Positions 1 to 9,742 are shown, counted from the first letter of the stretch. The stretch is DNA of 64,000 nucleotides from Pseudobacteriovorax antillogorgiicola (GCF_900177345.1 NZ_FWZT01000007.1:1-64000); one strand, 5' to 3'. Translations and numbers: made by a program. Notes: generated by a model from the sequence alone, not told the origin.

Positions 1-178
1 TAGACTTTACATCAGACATTATATTCTCCCTCATCTGATTAGGTTTTTGAAATTTTGTATTCCTAATTTTATCAGATTGAGGGCTTTTCTATGCCGTTTC
101 GCTTAGTTCCAAATGTGCACAACTCTTAATACGTTATCAATTGTGATTGCGGTATCCATTAGGCCTTCCATGATAGAT

Positions 179-305
179 CTAGTGCTTAGTCACATTGAAT
201 TCTCGGCGTTGTTGTCTTCGTCTCTCAATCGTCGCTGTACGGGAGTACTATCTCCTCAATCATTCCTCGACGCCTAGCCGAGAATTCAATGTGACTAAGC
301 ACTAG
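179..305. repeat. 127-bp element bounded by perfect 29-bp inverted repeats
   Basis: The left arm at 179-207 is the exact reverse complement of the right arm at 277-305, 29 of 29 positions. A 69-nt spacer (208-276) holds a small GTAC-GGGA-GTAC palindrome and two similar direct copies of CTCAATC. Both ends read CTAG, a palindrome that some IS5-like elements duplicate on insertion. This could be a small non-autonomous transposable element (MITE) or, if transcribed, a very stable RNA hairpin. There is no coding capacity inside and no transposase nearby. The arms are seen directly; their function is unknown. Confidence 0.8.
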
Positions 306-368
306 TAACAACTCAAACCGTACTAAACTATGTTTTGTATAATCGACATTAAGTTGCCAGTAGTTAAC

Positions 369-395
369 TTGACTGATGATCGCAGTTGGTATAGA
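369..395 (+). promoter_or_regulatory. Possible sigma-70 promoter of the HTH regulator
   Basis: TTGACT at 369-374 is followed 15 nt later by TATAGA at 390-395. The -35 box is good, but the spacing is shorter than the usual 17 nt. It sits about 115 nt before the preferred start of the downstream regulator gene. Pattern match only. Confidence 0.3.
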
Positions 396-514
396 TCAGC
401 AACGCTCTTTCTTAAGGAAGAGGTTGACGTTGGTAGCGTCTTAATGGCATATTCATGGCGATTCACACGGTGACGATCCCTCAGAAATATATGCCTAAAT
501 GTGGGAAGGGCGAT

Positions 515-1750
515 ATGGAAGAAACATTTGCAGTGAATGGCTATTTCATCAAGTCCCGTATTGAGCAGCTAGAGCTTAAGATTTGGTGGATCGCCGAACA
601 GATTCGGGTTGATCGAGCCACAATTAGTCGTTGGATCAGCGGACGGGTTAAGTGGGGCAAAAAGTCAAACCTAGAGTCTCTAGCAAGAGTGCTGCAAGTA
701 CCCGTCACCCAGATTACGATTCACAACCCTCAATTGGCACGGGCATCGGATGCTGATGTTTTGAAAGCAGCTAACTTGATCTATAAAAAGAACATGAAGA
801 AGCTTGTTTCGATAGATCATAACTACGATCTTCTAGAGTACTGCATCAAATCGAGCCTTTCAGATAAACTGCCACTCAACTTATTAGCAAGGCTATACTT
901 TGATCTATCCAATGCTTGCTTTTGGCAGTACAAATTGCAGGAAAGCATCGAGTACATCGATGTCAGCATCGATATTTTTCAAAAGATCCGGGATGATGTG
1001 AGTTATTGGGAAGCTAAGCGCTGGAGGGCTACTATAGATACAGCCTGTGGCAGTCTTCTAGAAGCAATTGCGAGCCTCCAGCTATGTTCTCAGAAGGTTC
1101 ACGATCCTATTAGTCGTCATAGAGCGTTGCATAATATCATAGAGGCCCATTGGCTCCGGGGAGACTATCTTAGGTCTCATGCTATGGCGGTGGATCGGCT
1201 TGAGGATCCTTCTTATTCAATTGATAAGATTTCTGTTATCAAATCATATATCGCTGTGGGCAAGCCTCTCATTTTTATCAATCGTGATAAGGAGGCAACC
1301 GACTATCTAGGAAAGGCAAGACAATGCTCAGAGGATATTGGTTACCAAAGAGGTGTCCATTACATCGATATATTGCTAACTGTAAACGATGCAATATCAT
1401 CACCCTCGAAGGTTCAGATCGAGCGCTTTAAAAAATCTTTTTCGGCTATCAAGGCGATCGTTGATGATCCCTACTGGTACTACTTTGGAGCGATCATTCA
1501 CAAGAGAAATAGGATGTTTGAAGAAGGTTTGCAATTGATCGATCAGGGAATGGCGCGAGCTGATGGTTGGAATACCGAACTGGGTCTGCTTGCTCAGGTG
1601 AAAACTGAAATATTTTTGGAACTTGACAAAAACAGGGCCGCCGTACGCTCCATGCAAGTAGCGATGAAACATTTTGAAAAGGCTGAGGCTTACCCAAGAA
1701 TAGAGGAAATGAAACTAGCTTTCTCTGAATTGAAGGTAGGTTATGAATAA
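515..1750 (+). CDS. XRE-like HTH regulator with long helical (TPR-like) C-terminus
   Basis: A 411-residue protein. An XRE-like helix-turn-helix lies at roughly residues 8-65, with the recognition region around WWIAEQIRVDRATISRW. It is followed by about 340 residues of mostly helical, TPR-like sequence. This layout is shared with peptide-responsive regulators of the RRNPP type (Rgg, PlcR, AimR), although no sequence match to any one of them is claimed. The frame stays open back to 455. I prefer the ATG at 515 because GGGAAGGG lies just upstream and the HTH begins soon after; 455 and 491 are alternatives. Its stop codon overlaps a 23-codon ORF that leads into a methyltransferase gene, so the three may be co-transcribed. 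Role inferred: transcription factor with a ligand- or peptide-sensing domain. Confidence 0.7.
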   Translation: MEETFAVNGYFIKSRIEQLELKIWWIAEQIRVDRATISRWISGRVKWGKKSNLESLARVLQVPVTQITIHNPQLARASDADVLKAANLIYKKNMKKLVSIDHNYDLLEYCIKSSLSDKLPLNLLARLYFDLSNACFWQYKLQESIEYIDVSIDIFQKIRDDVSYWEAKRWRATIDTACGSLLEAIASLQLCSQKVHDPISRHRALHNIIEAHWLRGDYLRSHAMAVDRLEDPSYSIDKISVIKSYIAVGKPLIFINRDKEATDYLGKARQCSEDIGYQRGVHYIDILLTVNDAISSPSKVQIERFKKSFSAIKAIVDDPYWYYFGAIIHKRNRMFEEGLQLIDQGMARADGWNTELGLLAQVKTEIFLELDKNRAAVRSMQVAMKHFEKAEAYPRIEEMKLAFSELKVGYE

Positions 1751-1814
1751 CAAAGGTGATTCTAAAAGTTCTATGTTATATCAAGGATTTTATACAGATA
1801 GGGCAGACCAATGA
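1743..1814 (+). CDS. Possible 23-residue peptide ORF between regulator and methyltransferase
   Basis: An ATG at 1743 lies inside the last codons of the regulator gene. The frame stays open to a TGA at 1812-1814 that overlaps the methyltransferase start. The predicted peptide is hydrophilic, begins MNNKGDSKSS and ends FYTDRADQ, and has no evident signal peptide. No clear ribosome binding site is visible, so translation would have to rely on coupling. An open frame of this length occurs by chance about a third of the time, so the sequence alone does not prove a gene. Confidence 0.2.
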   Translation: MNNKGDSKSSMLYQGFYTDRADQ

Positions 1815-2416
1815 TGACGTTGGAAGACCAAACACTCAATTTGTATGATAGAAATGCGGAATCATATAAGACCCGGACTGATCATATCAATCTCGAAGAT
1901 CATTACGATAGAGTGATTCGATTTCTTGGTGGCAGAAAAGGCAAGGTACTTGATTTGGGCTGTGGCCCAGGGCGAGATAGCAAATTCTTTATAGACAGCG
2001 GATTCTCTGTTACGTCCGTCGATGGTTCTAGGGCAATGATTGATTTAGTGTCTAAGGTTAATGAGAATAGTAGGCTTCTAAAGTTTGAAAACCTAGATTA
2101 TTGTTGCGAATTCGATCTCGTTTGGTCATCAGCATCACTGCTACACATTGAAAAGGAGAAGATTAGGTCAGTATTGGAGCTGATCAGAGACTCGCTGAGT
2201 TTGGGTGGCGTTTTTTACCTTTCGCTGAAGGAAGGCAAGAAAAACTTCATTGATGATCAAGGGCGGTACTTTTCCACCTATGAAATGGATGAGCTTGAGG
2301 CGATTCTTGAGTCCGTCGATGGCTTTAAAATTGCCAAGATTTGGCGGCAGGAGTCACTAGTAACTCACACTGAAGAGCAACAGGTTTGGTTAGGTGCTGT
2401 GGTCGTTCGAGGATGA
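1811..2416 (+). CDS. Class I SAM-dependent methyltransferase
   Basis: A 201-residue protein with a Rossmann-type methyltransferase fold. Motif I is VLDLGCGPGRD at residues 46-56, the acidic residue binding the SAM ribose is in SVDGS near residue 70, and FDLVWSSASLLHI and GGVFYLSLKEG follow in the later strands. The substrate cannot be read from the sequence. The length fits small ubiquinone/tellurite-type methyltransferases (Methyltransf_11/25). The start is a double ATG (1811, 1814) with a poor Shine-Dalgarno, which suggests coupling to upstream translation. It lies 60 nt after the HTH regulator on the same strand, so regulation by or with that protein is likely but unproven. Confidence 0.8.
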   Translation: MMTLEDQTLNLYDRNAESYKTRTDHINLEDHYDRVIRFLGGRKGKVLDLGCGPGRDSKFFIDSGFSVTSVDGSRAMIDLVSKVNENSRLLKFENLDYCCEFDLVWSSASLLHIEKEKIRSVLELIRDSLSLGGVFYLSLKEGKKNFIDDQGRYFSTYEMDELEAILESVDGFKIAKIWRQESLVTHTEEQQVWLGAVVVRG

Positions 2417-2479
2417 ATTAAGTTTTTGAAATAGATATCGTGAAGTTTTCTTCTTTTGATCTTTGGTAAGAATATGTAG

Positions 2480-2563
2480 TACCAGCGGCCGGACTTGAAC
2501 CGGCACGTCCTTGCGGACGGTGGATTTTGAATCCACTGCGTCTACCAATTCCGCCACGCTGGC
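2480..2563 (-). tRNA. tRNA-Leu (anticodon CAA)
   Basis: Read on the minus strand, this 84-nt class II tRNA has a 7-bp acceptor stem (GCCAGCG with CGCTGGT, the end pair being G-U). The anticodon stem GTGGA/TCCAC holds the loop TTCAAAA, giving anticodon CAA. A long variable arm typical of tRNA-Leu and a T-arm with GGTTCAAGTCC follow. The discriminator base is A. CCA is not encoded, since the genome continues CTA, so the CCA end must be added enzymatically. It decodes UUG. Confidence 0.95.
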
Positions 2564-2636
2564 ATAAGCCTGTCTCCACAAGGCAAGGTAGATCGATGAG
2601 GCCTTGAGGAACACGTCCCTGCATCAGGGAGGCTGA

Positions 2637-2665
2637 TTATTAAAGAACTGAGTGGGACTTGTAAA
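2637..2665 (-). promoter_or_regulatory. Probable sigma-70 promoter of tRNA-Leu
   Basis: On the minus strand, TTTACA (2665-2660) and TAATAA (2642-2637) are separated by exactly 17 nt, matching sigma-70 -35 and -10 boxes well. Transcription would start about 65 nt before the mature tRNA, leaving a leader for 5' processing. Confidence 0.5.
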
Positions 2666-2847
2666 GCTAAAAATCTTAAAAATTCCCAGAAATCTTCGCT
2701 ATTTATCGCGTCAATAATGCTTTCTACACCTAAGTTATTGAATATAGACTAATATTTCTTCGTCAGGGTCCTGGAAAATAAGACGATAGGGCGTCGTACG
2801 TAGGATAGTTTATCCAAGTTTCGCGGTGATGATTTTGAGGTGTTCCC

Positions 2848-3198
2848 GTGAGTCGTTATTTCTCCAAGCAGAGGAAAGAGAGACGCTATCGAGTTCAGAG
2901 GTTTGGCTTGCAAGCTAAGGCTTCGCCATTGGCAAGCATCGATCAGCTAAGTGTCGAAATTTTTGACCTCTCCTTCAGTGGGCTAGGTATTTTGGCTGCT
3001 CAGCCTCTTAAGGTGACCGAGTTTCGTATAGTCAGCCTCGATGCTCCTCACATGATTGCTGTCCCATGTCGGGTTGCCTGGTGCTTTGAAGTTCCTGAAA
3101 CCGGGCAGTTTCGTGCTGGCCTAAAAGTCGCAGATCCTGATGAAGATAGCCTTAAGGACCTTCTCAATCGATTATTGGAAAGTGTTCAGGAAGACTAA
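2848..3198 (+). CDS. PilZ domain protein
   Basis: A 116-residue stand-alone PilZ domain. The two conserved c-di-GMP-binding signatures are present: an RxxxR-type segment in RKERRYRVQR near residues 10-19 and the D/NxSxxG motif as DLSFSGLG near residues 46-53. It therefore probably binds cyclic di-GMP and transmits that signal to a partner. The start is GTG with TGAGGTG upstream. It is monocistronic, between the tRNA-Leu gene and a convergent small zinc-ribbon gene, so the controlled process is not indicated by neighbours. Confidence 0.8.
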   Translation: MSRYFSKQRKERRYRVQRFGLQAKASPLASIDQLSVEIFDLSFSGLGILAAQPLKVTEFRIVSLDAPHMIAVPCRVAWCFEVPETGQFRAGLKVADPDEDSLKDLLNRLLESVQED

Positions 3199-3231
3199 GC
3201 TCTTCGGCCGTAGCCGAAGTTTTCAGTTCTG

Positions 3232-3567
3232 CTATGCTGATTTTTTCACTTTGGAATTCTGGTGGATGAGTAGGTCGCTCACAACATTGCGTAGCTTGTG
3301 CCGAAGGCTCAGGTTGTCTAGATCTTGGACCGCCATGTGGAGGCTCTTACACTCTGAACAGTAAAGAAAACTCGCGCCTTCCATACTTTTTTGCTCCATC
3401 TCATGCCCACACATGGAGCATTTATTTTGGTGGCTGGAACGCTCCTGGTCCAGTAGCTTGAGAGCCTCCTTCTCCTTGATCTTATCGATCAATTCGCGAT
3501 CCTTCTTGTAGAAGTACTCTCGTTCGAGCATGGTGTCATGCTGAGCAACGTATTCGGGCTTGAACAT
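3232..3567 (-). CDS. Small zinc-ribbon protein (TFIIB-type fold likely)
   Basis: A 111-residue cytoplasmic protein of unknown function. A charged helical N-terminus (residues 1-48, likely coiled coil) precedes one zinc ribbon with Cys50, Cys53, Cys70 and Cys73 (CSMC and CSEC). The helical C-terminus ends in KVKKSA. The frame extends 20 codons further upstream, but the ATG at 3567 has a clean GGAGG eight bases before it and is preferred. It is convergent with the PilZ gene and divergent from metH. The zinc-ribbon spacing suggests a protein- or nucleic-acid-contacting adaptor; no specific family is claimed. Confidence 0.65.
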   Translation of the reverse strand: MFKPEYVAQHDTMLEREYFYKKDRELIDKIKEKEALKLLDQERSSHQNKCSMCGHEMEQKSMEGASFLYCSECKSLHMAVQDLDNLSLRHKLRNVVSDLLIHQNSKVKKSA

Positions 3568-3800
3568 AATTGAACCTCCGGCAGAATTTAAGCCTGCAAG
3601 AGAAAGTATCGGGGGCCTTCCCAGCACCTTAAAATGAATTGAATTCAGTCACAAATATAGTAGTTTAAGAGTTTGCATTAGACGATATCATATCGAGCGC
3701 CGTGAGAGATCTTAGGATTCTGGTGCTTGGGCCGGTAAGATTCTGACGAAAAGAAGTCTTGGCTCTCGATATGGAAGTTACCACCATCAGGAGTTTCATC

Positions 3801-6800
3801 ATGTTGCCCATGTCTGATAAAGGACTAGAATTACAGAAGCTGCTTCAGCAGAAAATCTTATATCTCGACGGGGCTATGGGAACGATGATTCAGCGCTTTA
3901 AGCTTGAAGAGCGAGACTTTCGTGGTGGGCGCTTTAAGGATCACGACGTCGATCTCAAAGGCAATAACGACCTGCTATCGATTGTGCGGCCTGACATTAT
4001 CAAAAAAATACATACCGAGTTTCTCAAGGCTGGCTCGAATATCATTGAAACGAATACCTTCAGCGCCACCTCAATAGCCCAAGCTGACTACAAGCTCGAA
4101 GAGGCCGTTTACGACATAAACGTATGTTCTGCGAAGGTCGCTCGGGAAGCTATTGATGATTTTCAAAAGCAGCATCCCGATCAACCCTGCTTCGTAGCAG
4201 GCGCACTTGGGCCAACCAACCGAACTGCTTCGATCTCCCCAGATGTCAATAATCCGGCGTATCGGGCTGTGTCCTTTGACCAGTTAACCGATTCATTTTA
4301 CGAGCAGGCGAAGGCCCTCTACGAAGGTGGCGTTGACATCTTCCTCCCCGAAACATCTATTGATACTCTCAATATCAAGGCTGCTATTGCTGCCCTGGAT
4401 CGTCTGTTCGAGGAGATTGGCTTGCGGATGCCGGTGATGCTATCGGTAACCATTCCGGATCAATCTGGGCGCACACTCAGTGGCCAAACAGTTGAGGCGT
4501 TCTGGTATTCGGTTCGTCACGCCAAACCCCTCACCGTGGGGATAAACTGTGCCTTGGGTGCGCGGGAGATGAGGCCCTACGTAGAGGCGCTATCCACTGT
4601 AGCTGACACGTTCGTTCACTGCTACCCTAACGCAGGTTTGCCCAATCCATTAAGTGAAACTGGCTACGATGAAACACCAGAGATGACCGCCGAGCAGGTG
4701 TCAGATTTCGTCGAGTCTGGGTTTGTTAATCTCTTGGGCGGATGCTGTGGCACGACCCCAGATCATATCAACGCAATTGTAAAAGCAAGTGAAACAGCTG
4801 CCCCAAGGGCACTTCCCGACTTAGAAAAGGGTATGCGTCTCAGCGGATTGGAGCCTTTGTTTGTTTCTGCTGATAGCGATCGTCCATTTCTGATGGTTGG
4901 AGAGCGAACCAATGTTACCGGTTCACCTCGATTTGCTAAGCTAATAAAAAATGACGATTTTGATGCGGCTCTGGCGGTGGCACGGCATCAAGTTGAAAAT
5001 GGCGCCAATATTATCGATGTTAACTTTGATGAAGGCTTGCTTGATAGTGAAGCCTGCATGACAAGGTTCCTAAATCTCATCGCCAGCGAGCCAGACATTG
5101 CCCGGGTGCCCATCATGATTGATAGTTCCAAGTGGGACGTTATCGAGGCGGGTCTAAAGTGTGTGCAAGGAAAGTGCATCGTCAACTCTATCTCTCTTAA
5201 AGAAGGGGAAGAGGTATTCAAGGATCATGCGCGGAAAATCATGAGCTACGGTGCCTCTGCGGTGGTGATGGCTTTCGACGAGAAAGGCCAGGCAGCAACA
5301 AAAGAAGATAAAGTTAGAATCTGCCAGCGAGCCTACAAAATTCTCACTGAAGATGTTGGGATGGACCCACACGACATTATCTTCGATCCGAATGTTCTGA
5401 CCGTCGCAACAGGAATGGAAGAGCATAATAACTACGGGGTCGACTTTATCGAAGCAGTCAGGGAGATCAAGAAAGTCTGCCCAGGGGCTTACACTAGTGG
5501 TGGCATTAGCAACGTATCTTTCTCATTCAGGGGAAATAATGTTGTTCGGGAGGCGATGCATGCCGCGTTTCTATACCACGGCATCAAAGCTGGCTTGGAT
5601 ATGGGAATTGTAAACTCGGGAATGCTAGAAGTTTATGATGAAATCGATAAAACCTTGCTCGAATATGTGGAAGACGTGCTTCTCAACCGAAGGGATGATG
5701 CTACGGAAAGGCTCATCGATTATGCGGAGCAGTTTAAGGGAGTTAAGTCTGAGGAGCGTGCCAAAAGCAACATGGAATGGCGGGATGATCCTGTCGAAGC
5801 TCGCTTGTCCCATGCTCTGGTAAAAGGCATCGTAGACTTTATTGATGAGGACACAGCTGAAGTTCTAGAAAAGCTAGGGCGGCCCTTGTCAGTGATCGAA
5901 GGTCCGTTGATGGATGGCATGAAGGTGGTTGGCGATCTTTTTGGCGAAGGCAAGATGTTTTTGCCCCAAGTTGTGAAGAGCGCCCGAGTTATGAAGCGTG
6001 CGGTGGCATACCTACAGCCCTACATGGAAAAAGAAAAGGAACAATCCCAGGCAAAGAGCAGTCAGGGCCGCTTTCTTATTGCAACTGTAAAAGGGGACGT
6101 TCATGACATCGGCAAGAATATCGTCTCGGTGGTTCTTGCATGTAATAACTACGAGGTGACAGACTTAGGGGTGATGGTTTCCTGTGAAGAAATTTTGAAA
6201 AAAGCCAAAGAGATCGATGCAGATATCATCGGTCTTTCAGGGCTTATTACACCATCGCTAGACGAAATGACCCATAATGCAAAGGAGATGGAGCGCCAGG
6301 GCTTCCATGTGCCCTTGCTCATTGGTGGAGCGACCACGAGTAAAGCTCACACTGCCATTAAGATCGCTCCTTCTTATGATGGGATCGTCAAACACGTTGC
6401 GGATGCTTCTTTGGTTGTTGATGTTTGTAATAAGCTCATGAGTCAAAAATCACGGATAAATTTTCGAGAAGTCTTGAAAAAAGAGCAGGAAGATATCCGC
6501 AATCGTTTCTTTGCTAATGCTGAGGGCGCTGAATATTTGCCTTGGTCTGAAGCTCAGAGCAATAAACTCACTTTCGATTGGCAAGGTATCGACATCAGTG
6601 AGCCAGAGACACTCGAAACAAGAGTTCTTGATGATATTCCTCTCGATCAGATCGTGCCTTATATTGATTGGTCACCTTTTTTCTGGACCTGGGAGCTGCG
6701 TGGCCTCTATCCGAAAGTACTGGATCATAAAAAGTGGGGTCCTCAGGCACGAGAGCTTTTTGCTGATGCCCAAAAAATCATGGATGACATTATAAAGAAC

Positions 6801-7505
6801 AAGCGCTTTCGCGCTCAAGCCATGACCAAGTTCTTCCCGGCAAACTCCATTGGCGATGATGTAGTTTTATATAGTGATGCCTCAAAGTCCGAGGTTATCG
6901 ACCGCTTTCATTTCCTAAGGCAGCAGCGAAAGCGTTCCGACAATGAGCCGATGCGCAGCCTTGCAGATTTTATCGCACCTCAAGACTCGGGGCGCCTTGA
7001 TTATATCGGTGCTTTTGTGGTGACAGCTGGCTCTGAAGTTGAGGAATACGCTGCCCATTTTGAGGCCAAACATGATGACTACACCGCAATAATGATCAAG
7101 GCAATCGGCGATCGTTTTGCGGAAGCTCTCGCAGAAATGCTGCACAAGGATATTCGCCGACTCTGGGGTTTTCCAGACTCTCAAAATACAACTATTGATG
7201 ATTTGATTAAGGAGAGCTATCGAGGTATCAGGCCAGCTCCTGGATATCCGGCGTGTCCTGACCACCTGGAAAAGAAGACGATCTGGAGACTGCTTCAGGT
7301 CGAAGATAAGATTGGTGTGAAGCTGACGGAAAGCTGTGCAATGACTCCGGCAAGTTCAGTCTCAGGTTGGTACTTTGGGCATCCCGAGGCTGCTTACTTC
7401 CGCGTTGGTCAGATTCAAAAGGATCAAGTTGAAGACTATGCGAAGCGAATTGGAATGAGCATCGGTGAAGTCGAGCGATGGTTGGCACCAAATCTGGCCT
7501 ATTAG
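3801..7505 (+). CDS. metH: Cobalamin-dependent methionine synthase
   Basis: About 1234 residues, close to the 1227 of E. coli MetH and collinear with it. It transfers a methyl group from methyltetrahydrofolate to homocysteine through enzyme-bound cobalamin. In order there are a homocysteine domain with zinc ligands Cys250, Cys315 and Cys316 (GGCCGTT), a pterin-binding domain (GERTNVTGS), a B12 cap and B12-binding domain with the lower-ligand His768 in DVHDIGKN, and an AdoMet activation domain ([12 protein letters not shown]). The C-terminus [10 protein letters not shown] also matches. The ATG at 3801 has AGGAG seven bases upstream; 3759 and 3810 are alternatives. Its stop overlaps that of the convergent histidine kinase gene by 4 nt. 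No cobalamin or SAM riboswitch is recognisable upstream. Confidence 0.97.
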   Translation: MLPMSDKGLELQKLLQQKILYLDGAMGTMIQRFKLEERDFRGGRFKDHDVDLKGNNDLLSIVRPDIIKKIHTEFLKAGSNIIETNTFSATSIAQADYKLEEAVYDINVCSAKVAREAIDDFQKQHPDQPCFVAGALGPTNRTASISPDVNNPAYRAVSFDQLTDSFYEQAKALYEGGVDIFLPETSIDTLNIKAAIAALDRLFEEIGLRMPVMLSVTIPDQSGRTLSGQTVEAFWYSVRHAKPLTVGINCALGAREMRPYVEALSTVADTFVHCYPNAGLPNPLSETGYDETPEMTAEQVSDFVESGFVNLLGGCCGTTPDHINAIVKASETAAPRALPDLEKGMRLSGLEPLFVSADSDRPFLMVGERTNVTGSPRFAKLIKNDDFDAALAVARHQVENGANIIDVNFDEGLLDSEACMTRFLNLIASEPDIARVPIMIDSSKWDVIEAGLKCVQGKCIVNSISLKEGEEVFKDHARKIMSYGASAVVMAFDEKGQAATKEDKVRICQRAYKILTEDVGMDPHDIIFDPNVLTVATGMEEHNNYGVDFIEAVREIKKVCPGAYTSGGISNVSFSFRGNNVVREAMHAAFLYHGIKAGLDMGIVNSGMLEVYDEIDKTLLEYVEDVLLNRRDDATERLIDYAEQFKGVKSEERAKSNMEWRDDPVEARLSHALVKGIVDFIDEDTAEVLEKLGRPLSVIEGPLMDGMKVVGDLFGEGKMFLPQVVKSARVMKRAVAYLQPYMEKEKEQSQAKSSQGRFLIATVKGDVHDIGKNIVSVVLACNNYEVTDLGVMVSCEEILKKAKEIDADIIGLSGLITPSLDEMTHNAKEMERQGFHVPLLIGGATTSKAHTAIKIAPSYDGIVKHVADASLVVDVCNKLMSQKSRINFREVLKKEQEDIRNRFFANAEGAEYLPWSEAQSNKLTFDWQGIDISEPETLETRVLDDIPLDQIVPYIDWSPFFWTWELRGLYPKVLDHKKWGPQARELFADAQKIMDDIIKNKRFRAQAMTKFFPANSIGDDVVLYSDASKSEVIDRFHFLRQQRKRSDNEPMRSLADFIAPQDSGRLDYIGAFVVTAGSEVEEYAAHFEAKHDDYTAIMIKAIGDRFAEALAEMLHKDIRRLWGFPDSQNTTIDDLIKESYRGIRPAPGYPACPDHLEKKTIWRLLQVEDKIGVKLTESCAMTPASSVSGWYFGHPEAAYFRVGQIQKDQVEDYAKRIGMSIGEVERWLAPNLAY

Positions 7506-8593
7506 GAGGCGGATTCTGTAGAGCTTTGTTCTTCGCCTGCCTTGGGTAGAGTAATAATAAACACGGTATTTCCTGTTTGCGACTCTAGCTCAAGGCTTCC
7601 TTGGTGCTCTTCCACCACGCCTTTGGCAATGCTCAAACCGACGCCGACTCCCGAGCCCACTTCTTTCGTGGTAAAAAATGGTTCGAAAATCTTGTTCTTA
7701 ATGGATTCGGGTATTCCGGGGCCATTATCAGTGATCGAGATCGCAACTGAATTTTGAAGTTCGGCAACTTCTATAGATACCATAGGCCGATCTAGTAGCT
7801 TGCAAGCATCTAGAGCGTTGTTGAGCAGATTAAAGAGTACTTGGATCATTTGCACCCTACGGCACTTGATTTCAAGTTGATCCTCGATCATTCCCACTTT
7901 CAGCTTCACCCCAGCACTTTTAAACTTCTGACCACAAAGTTCAATGGTGTCATCGATTAGTTGGCCCACAGGTGAAAGCTCAAATTCGTCCTGAGATCCG
8001 TCGCGGGAGAAATCTTTGAGACTATCGATAATGCGGCTACAGCGATTGCTGGCGCTGATGATTTTGCTGGTTACAAAGTCAATTCTTCGAATCGGCATAG
8101 GTTCTTTTTTACAAAGCTGCTTTAATTGCTCTGCATAGCCACTGATGATGGCTAGTGGGTTATTGATTTCATGAGCGATTCCATTCGTTACTGTGGCGAG
8201 GGAATTTAGCCGTTGGGAGGCGAAAATTTTATGTCGTTCCTCATCTAGGAATTGCTCTACTTCAAGACTCTTCGTAACATCTAAAGTCATACCGACAACA
8301 CCGCTAATGACGCCGCTAGCATCTTTTGCAGGGGTAAACTCAGTTTCATAGGAGCGATTGGAAATAGTTGTATTAATGCTAAAACTACTGCCTTTCATAG
8401 CTCTCTTGAAGTGAGAACGGCGGCAAGGAAAGTTTGAAATTTTAAACGCAGAGGATCCAAGAGCACTGCTTGAATCAATGTTTAGCTGTTGGGCTAGAGA
8501 TCCTGCAATGCGGACAATGGTACCGGTGTCATCAAGAATGAAAATCAAGATGGGACTGGTATTGACTGCGTCTGTGATGGTCCATTCAATCAT
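7502..8593 (-). CDS. PAS-domain sensor histidine kinase
   Basis: A 363-residue soluble kinase without membrane helices. A PAS domain spans about residues 5-115, with input likely cytoplasmic. A HisKA dimerisation helix carries the phospho-acceptor His141 in [11 protein letters not shown]. The HATPase domain shows the N box ([12 protein letters not shown]), G1 (DNGPGIP), F box (FEPFFTTK) and G2 ([11 protein letters not shown]). No response regulator is adjacent. The gene diverges from two tandem STAS-zinc ribbon genes 100 bp away. The ATG at 8593 is preferred over a TTG six codons upstream (8611), though neither has a strong ribosome binding site. Confidence 0.88.
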   Translation of the reverse strand: MIEWTITDAVNTSPILIFILDDTGTIVRIAGSLAQQLNIDSSSALGSSAFKISNFPCRRSHFKRAMKGSSFSINTTISNRSYETEFTPAKDASGVISGVVGMTLDVTKSLEVEQFLDEERHKIFASQRLNSLATVTNGIAHEINNPLAIISGYAEQLKQLCKKEPMPIRRIDFVTSKIISASNRCSRIIDSLKDFSRDGSQDEFELSPVGQLIDDTIELCGQKFKSAGVKLKVGMIEDQLEIKCRRVQMIQVLFNLLNNALDACKLLDRPMVSIEVAELQNSVAISITDNGPGIPESIKNKIFEPFFTTKEVGSGVGVGLSIAKGVVEEHQGSLELESQTGNTVFIITLPKAGEEQSSTESAS

Positions 8594-8693
8594 ATATTCG
8601 TCGTTACACAAATTGGAATTGTGTTATGATATAGATTGTTCCATGGAACCATGCACGAATACAGAGCATTAACTGCCTATCGGTGAGTTTTCT

Positions 8694-9158
8694 ATGTTGG
8701 AAATAAGCGTTAGCGATAAGGGCAAGGAAACAATTGTTTTTTTAAAAGGCCCGATCGATGAGAATGCAGGCCAAGTCCTCGCTGACCTCCATAGTCGCGT
8801 GTTGAAGACAGTGGTCTTTAACTTTAAAGAAGTTGCCTATATCAATTCCCTTGGAATTCGGTCATGGGTGAATTTTCTTAGGCATATCCAGGAAGGGCGC
8901 GAGATCTTCTTTGAGGAGTGCACATCCGACGTTGTGATGCAGATGAATATGATGGCGATGTTCCGGGGAGATGCCGTAGTAAGGAGTTTTTATGGCGACT
9001 ACACCTGTGATAATTGTGGCCATGAGCAAGCTATACGTTTCGAGGTCACCGAAGATAGTGATTTGCAAAAGGATCTGGTAGAACAGCCTTGTGAGAAGTG
9101 CAGCACCATCCTTTCCCTCGATGAAGATGACGAGAACTACCTCATATTTCTAGAGTAA
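8694..9158 (+). CDS. STAS-like domain protein with C-terminal zinc ribbon (copy 1)
   Basis: A 154-residue protein. Residues 1-100 resemble a STAS/anti-anti-sigma fold, with the signature stretch VVFNFKEVAYINSLGIRSWV around residues 43-62, where the Ser in NSLGIR is at the position phosphorylated in SpoIIAA-type proteins. Residues 105-154 hold a four-cysteine zinc ribbon (CDNC and CEKC) and an acidic tail. The start ATG has GGTGAG upstream. The next gene encodes a paralog of the same length and layout. A cytoplasmic signalling or scaffold role is inferred from the fold; the partner is unknown. Confidence 0.65.
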   Translation: MLEISVSDKGKETIVFLKGPIDENAGQVLADLHSRVLKTVVFNFKEVAYINSLGIRSWVNFLRHIQEGREIFFEECTSDVVMQMNMMAMFRGDAVVRSFYGDYTCDNCGHEQAIRFEVTEDSDLQKDLVEQPCEKCSTILSLDEDDENYLIFLE

Positions 9159-9262
9159 TTATATATATTTAGGTGTCCTGCGACCAATGTCTTTACCTTC
9201 GGTTAAAGATCAAGTCTGGGATTCCGATAGCGAATGCAATGTCGGAATAGGCGGAGTCATCT

Positions 9263-9742
9263 GTGAATAAATGTAAAATCCAGTGGTTAGATTCCAAACG
9301 GGCCAAAGTTTCAGGTGTCATTGATGAGTTCAGTTCATTCGACGAACTTTTTAATAAAGGCCAGGAAGAAATTTGGATCGACTTTTCCGAAGTGACCCGA
9401 ATCAATAGTTCGGGAATACGGGAGTGGGTACAAGCTGTCCTATCGTCATCCGCAAGGCTTCATCTCGAACGCTGTTCCGCTGTTATGGTCGATCAGTTTT
9501 CCATGATTCCCGAATTCATTGGCAAGAATGGCACCATCGAGTCCTTCTATGTGCATTATATCTGTGACTCATGTGGTCATGAAGCACGAGAACTGCTGGA
9601 AGTTGGTAAAGATATCGGTGGTGATAAGTCCTATAAGGAGCAGCTAGACGATCCCTGTCCTTCCTGTGGGGCTGTGCTTGAACTGGATCACAATCCGGAT
9701 ATCTACTTTGCGTTTCTAAAGTTTATTAAGCCAGCATCTTAA
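9263..9742 (+). CDS. STAS-like domain protein with C-terminal zinc ribbon (copy 2)
   Basis: A 159-residue tandem paralog of the preceding gene. The STAS signature here is IWIDFSEVTRINSSGIREWV (about residues 36-55), again with the conserved NSxGIR segment. The ribbon cysteines are CDSC near residue 110 and CPSC near residue 138. Both copies share the segment SFYxxYxCDxCGHE at the domain junction. The GTG start at 9263 has GGCGGAG seven bases before it. The 104-nt gap after copy 1 carries no terminator, so the two are likely co-transcribed. Confidence 0.65.
   Translation: MNKCKIQWLDSKRAKVSGVIDEFSSFDELFNKGQEEIWIDFSEVTRINSSGIREWVQAVLSSSARLHLERCSAVMVDQFSMIPEFIGKNGTIESFYVHYICDSCGHEARELLEVGKDIGGDKSYKEQLDDPCPSCGAVLELDHNPDIYFAFLKFIKPAS

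Noticed and set aside
2390-2624. Two overlapping minus-strand open frames across the tRNA-Leu region.
   Set aside because: They read through the tRNA itself, differ in frame and have no domain; the tRNA explains the sequence.
3628-3800. Possible SAM, SAH or cobalamin riboswitch upstream of metH.
   Set aside because: None of the conserved cores of these riboswitches could be found; only loose hairpins are present.
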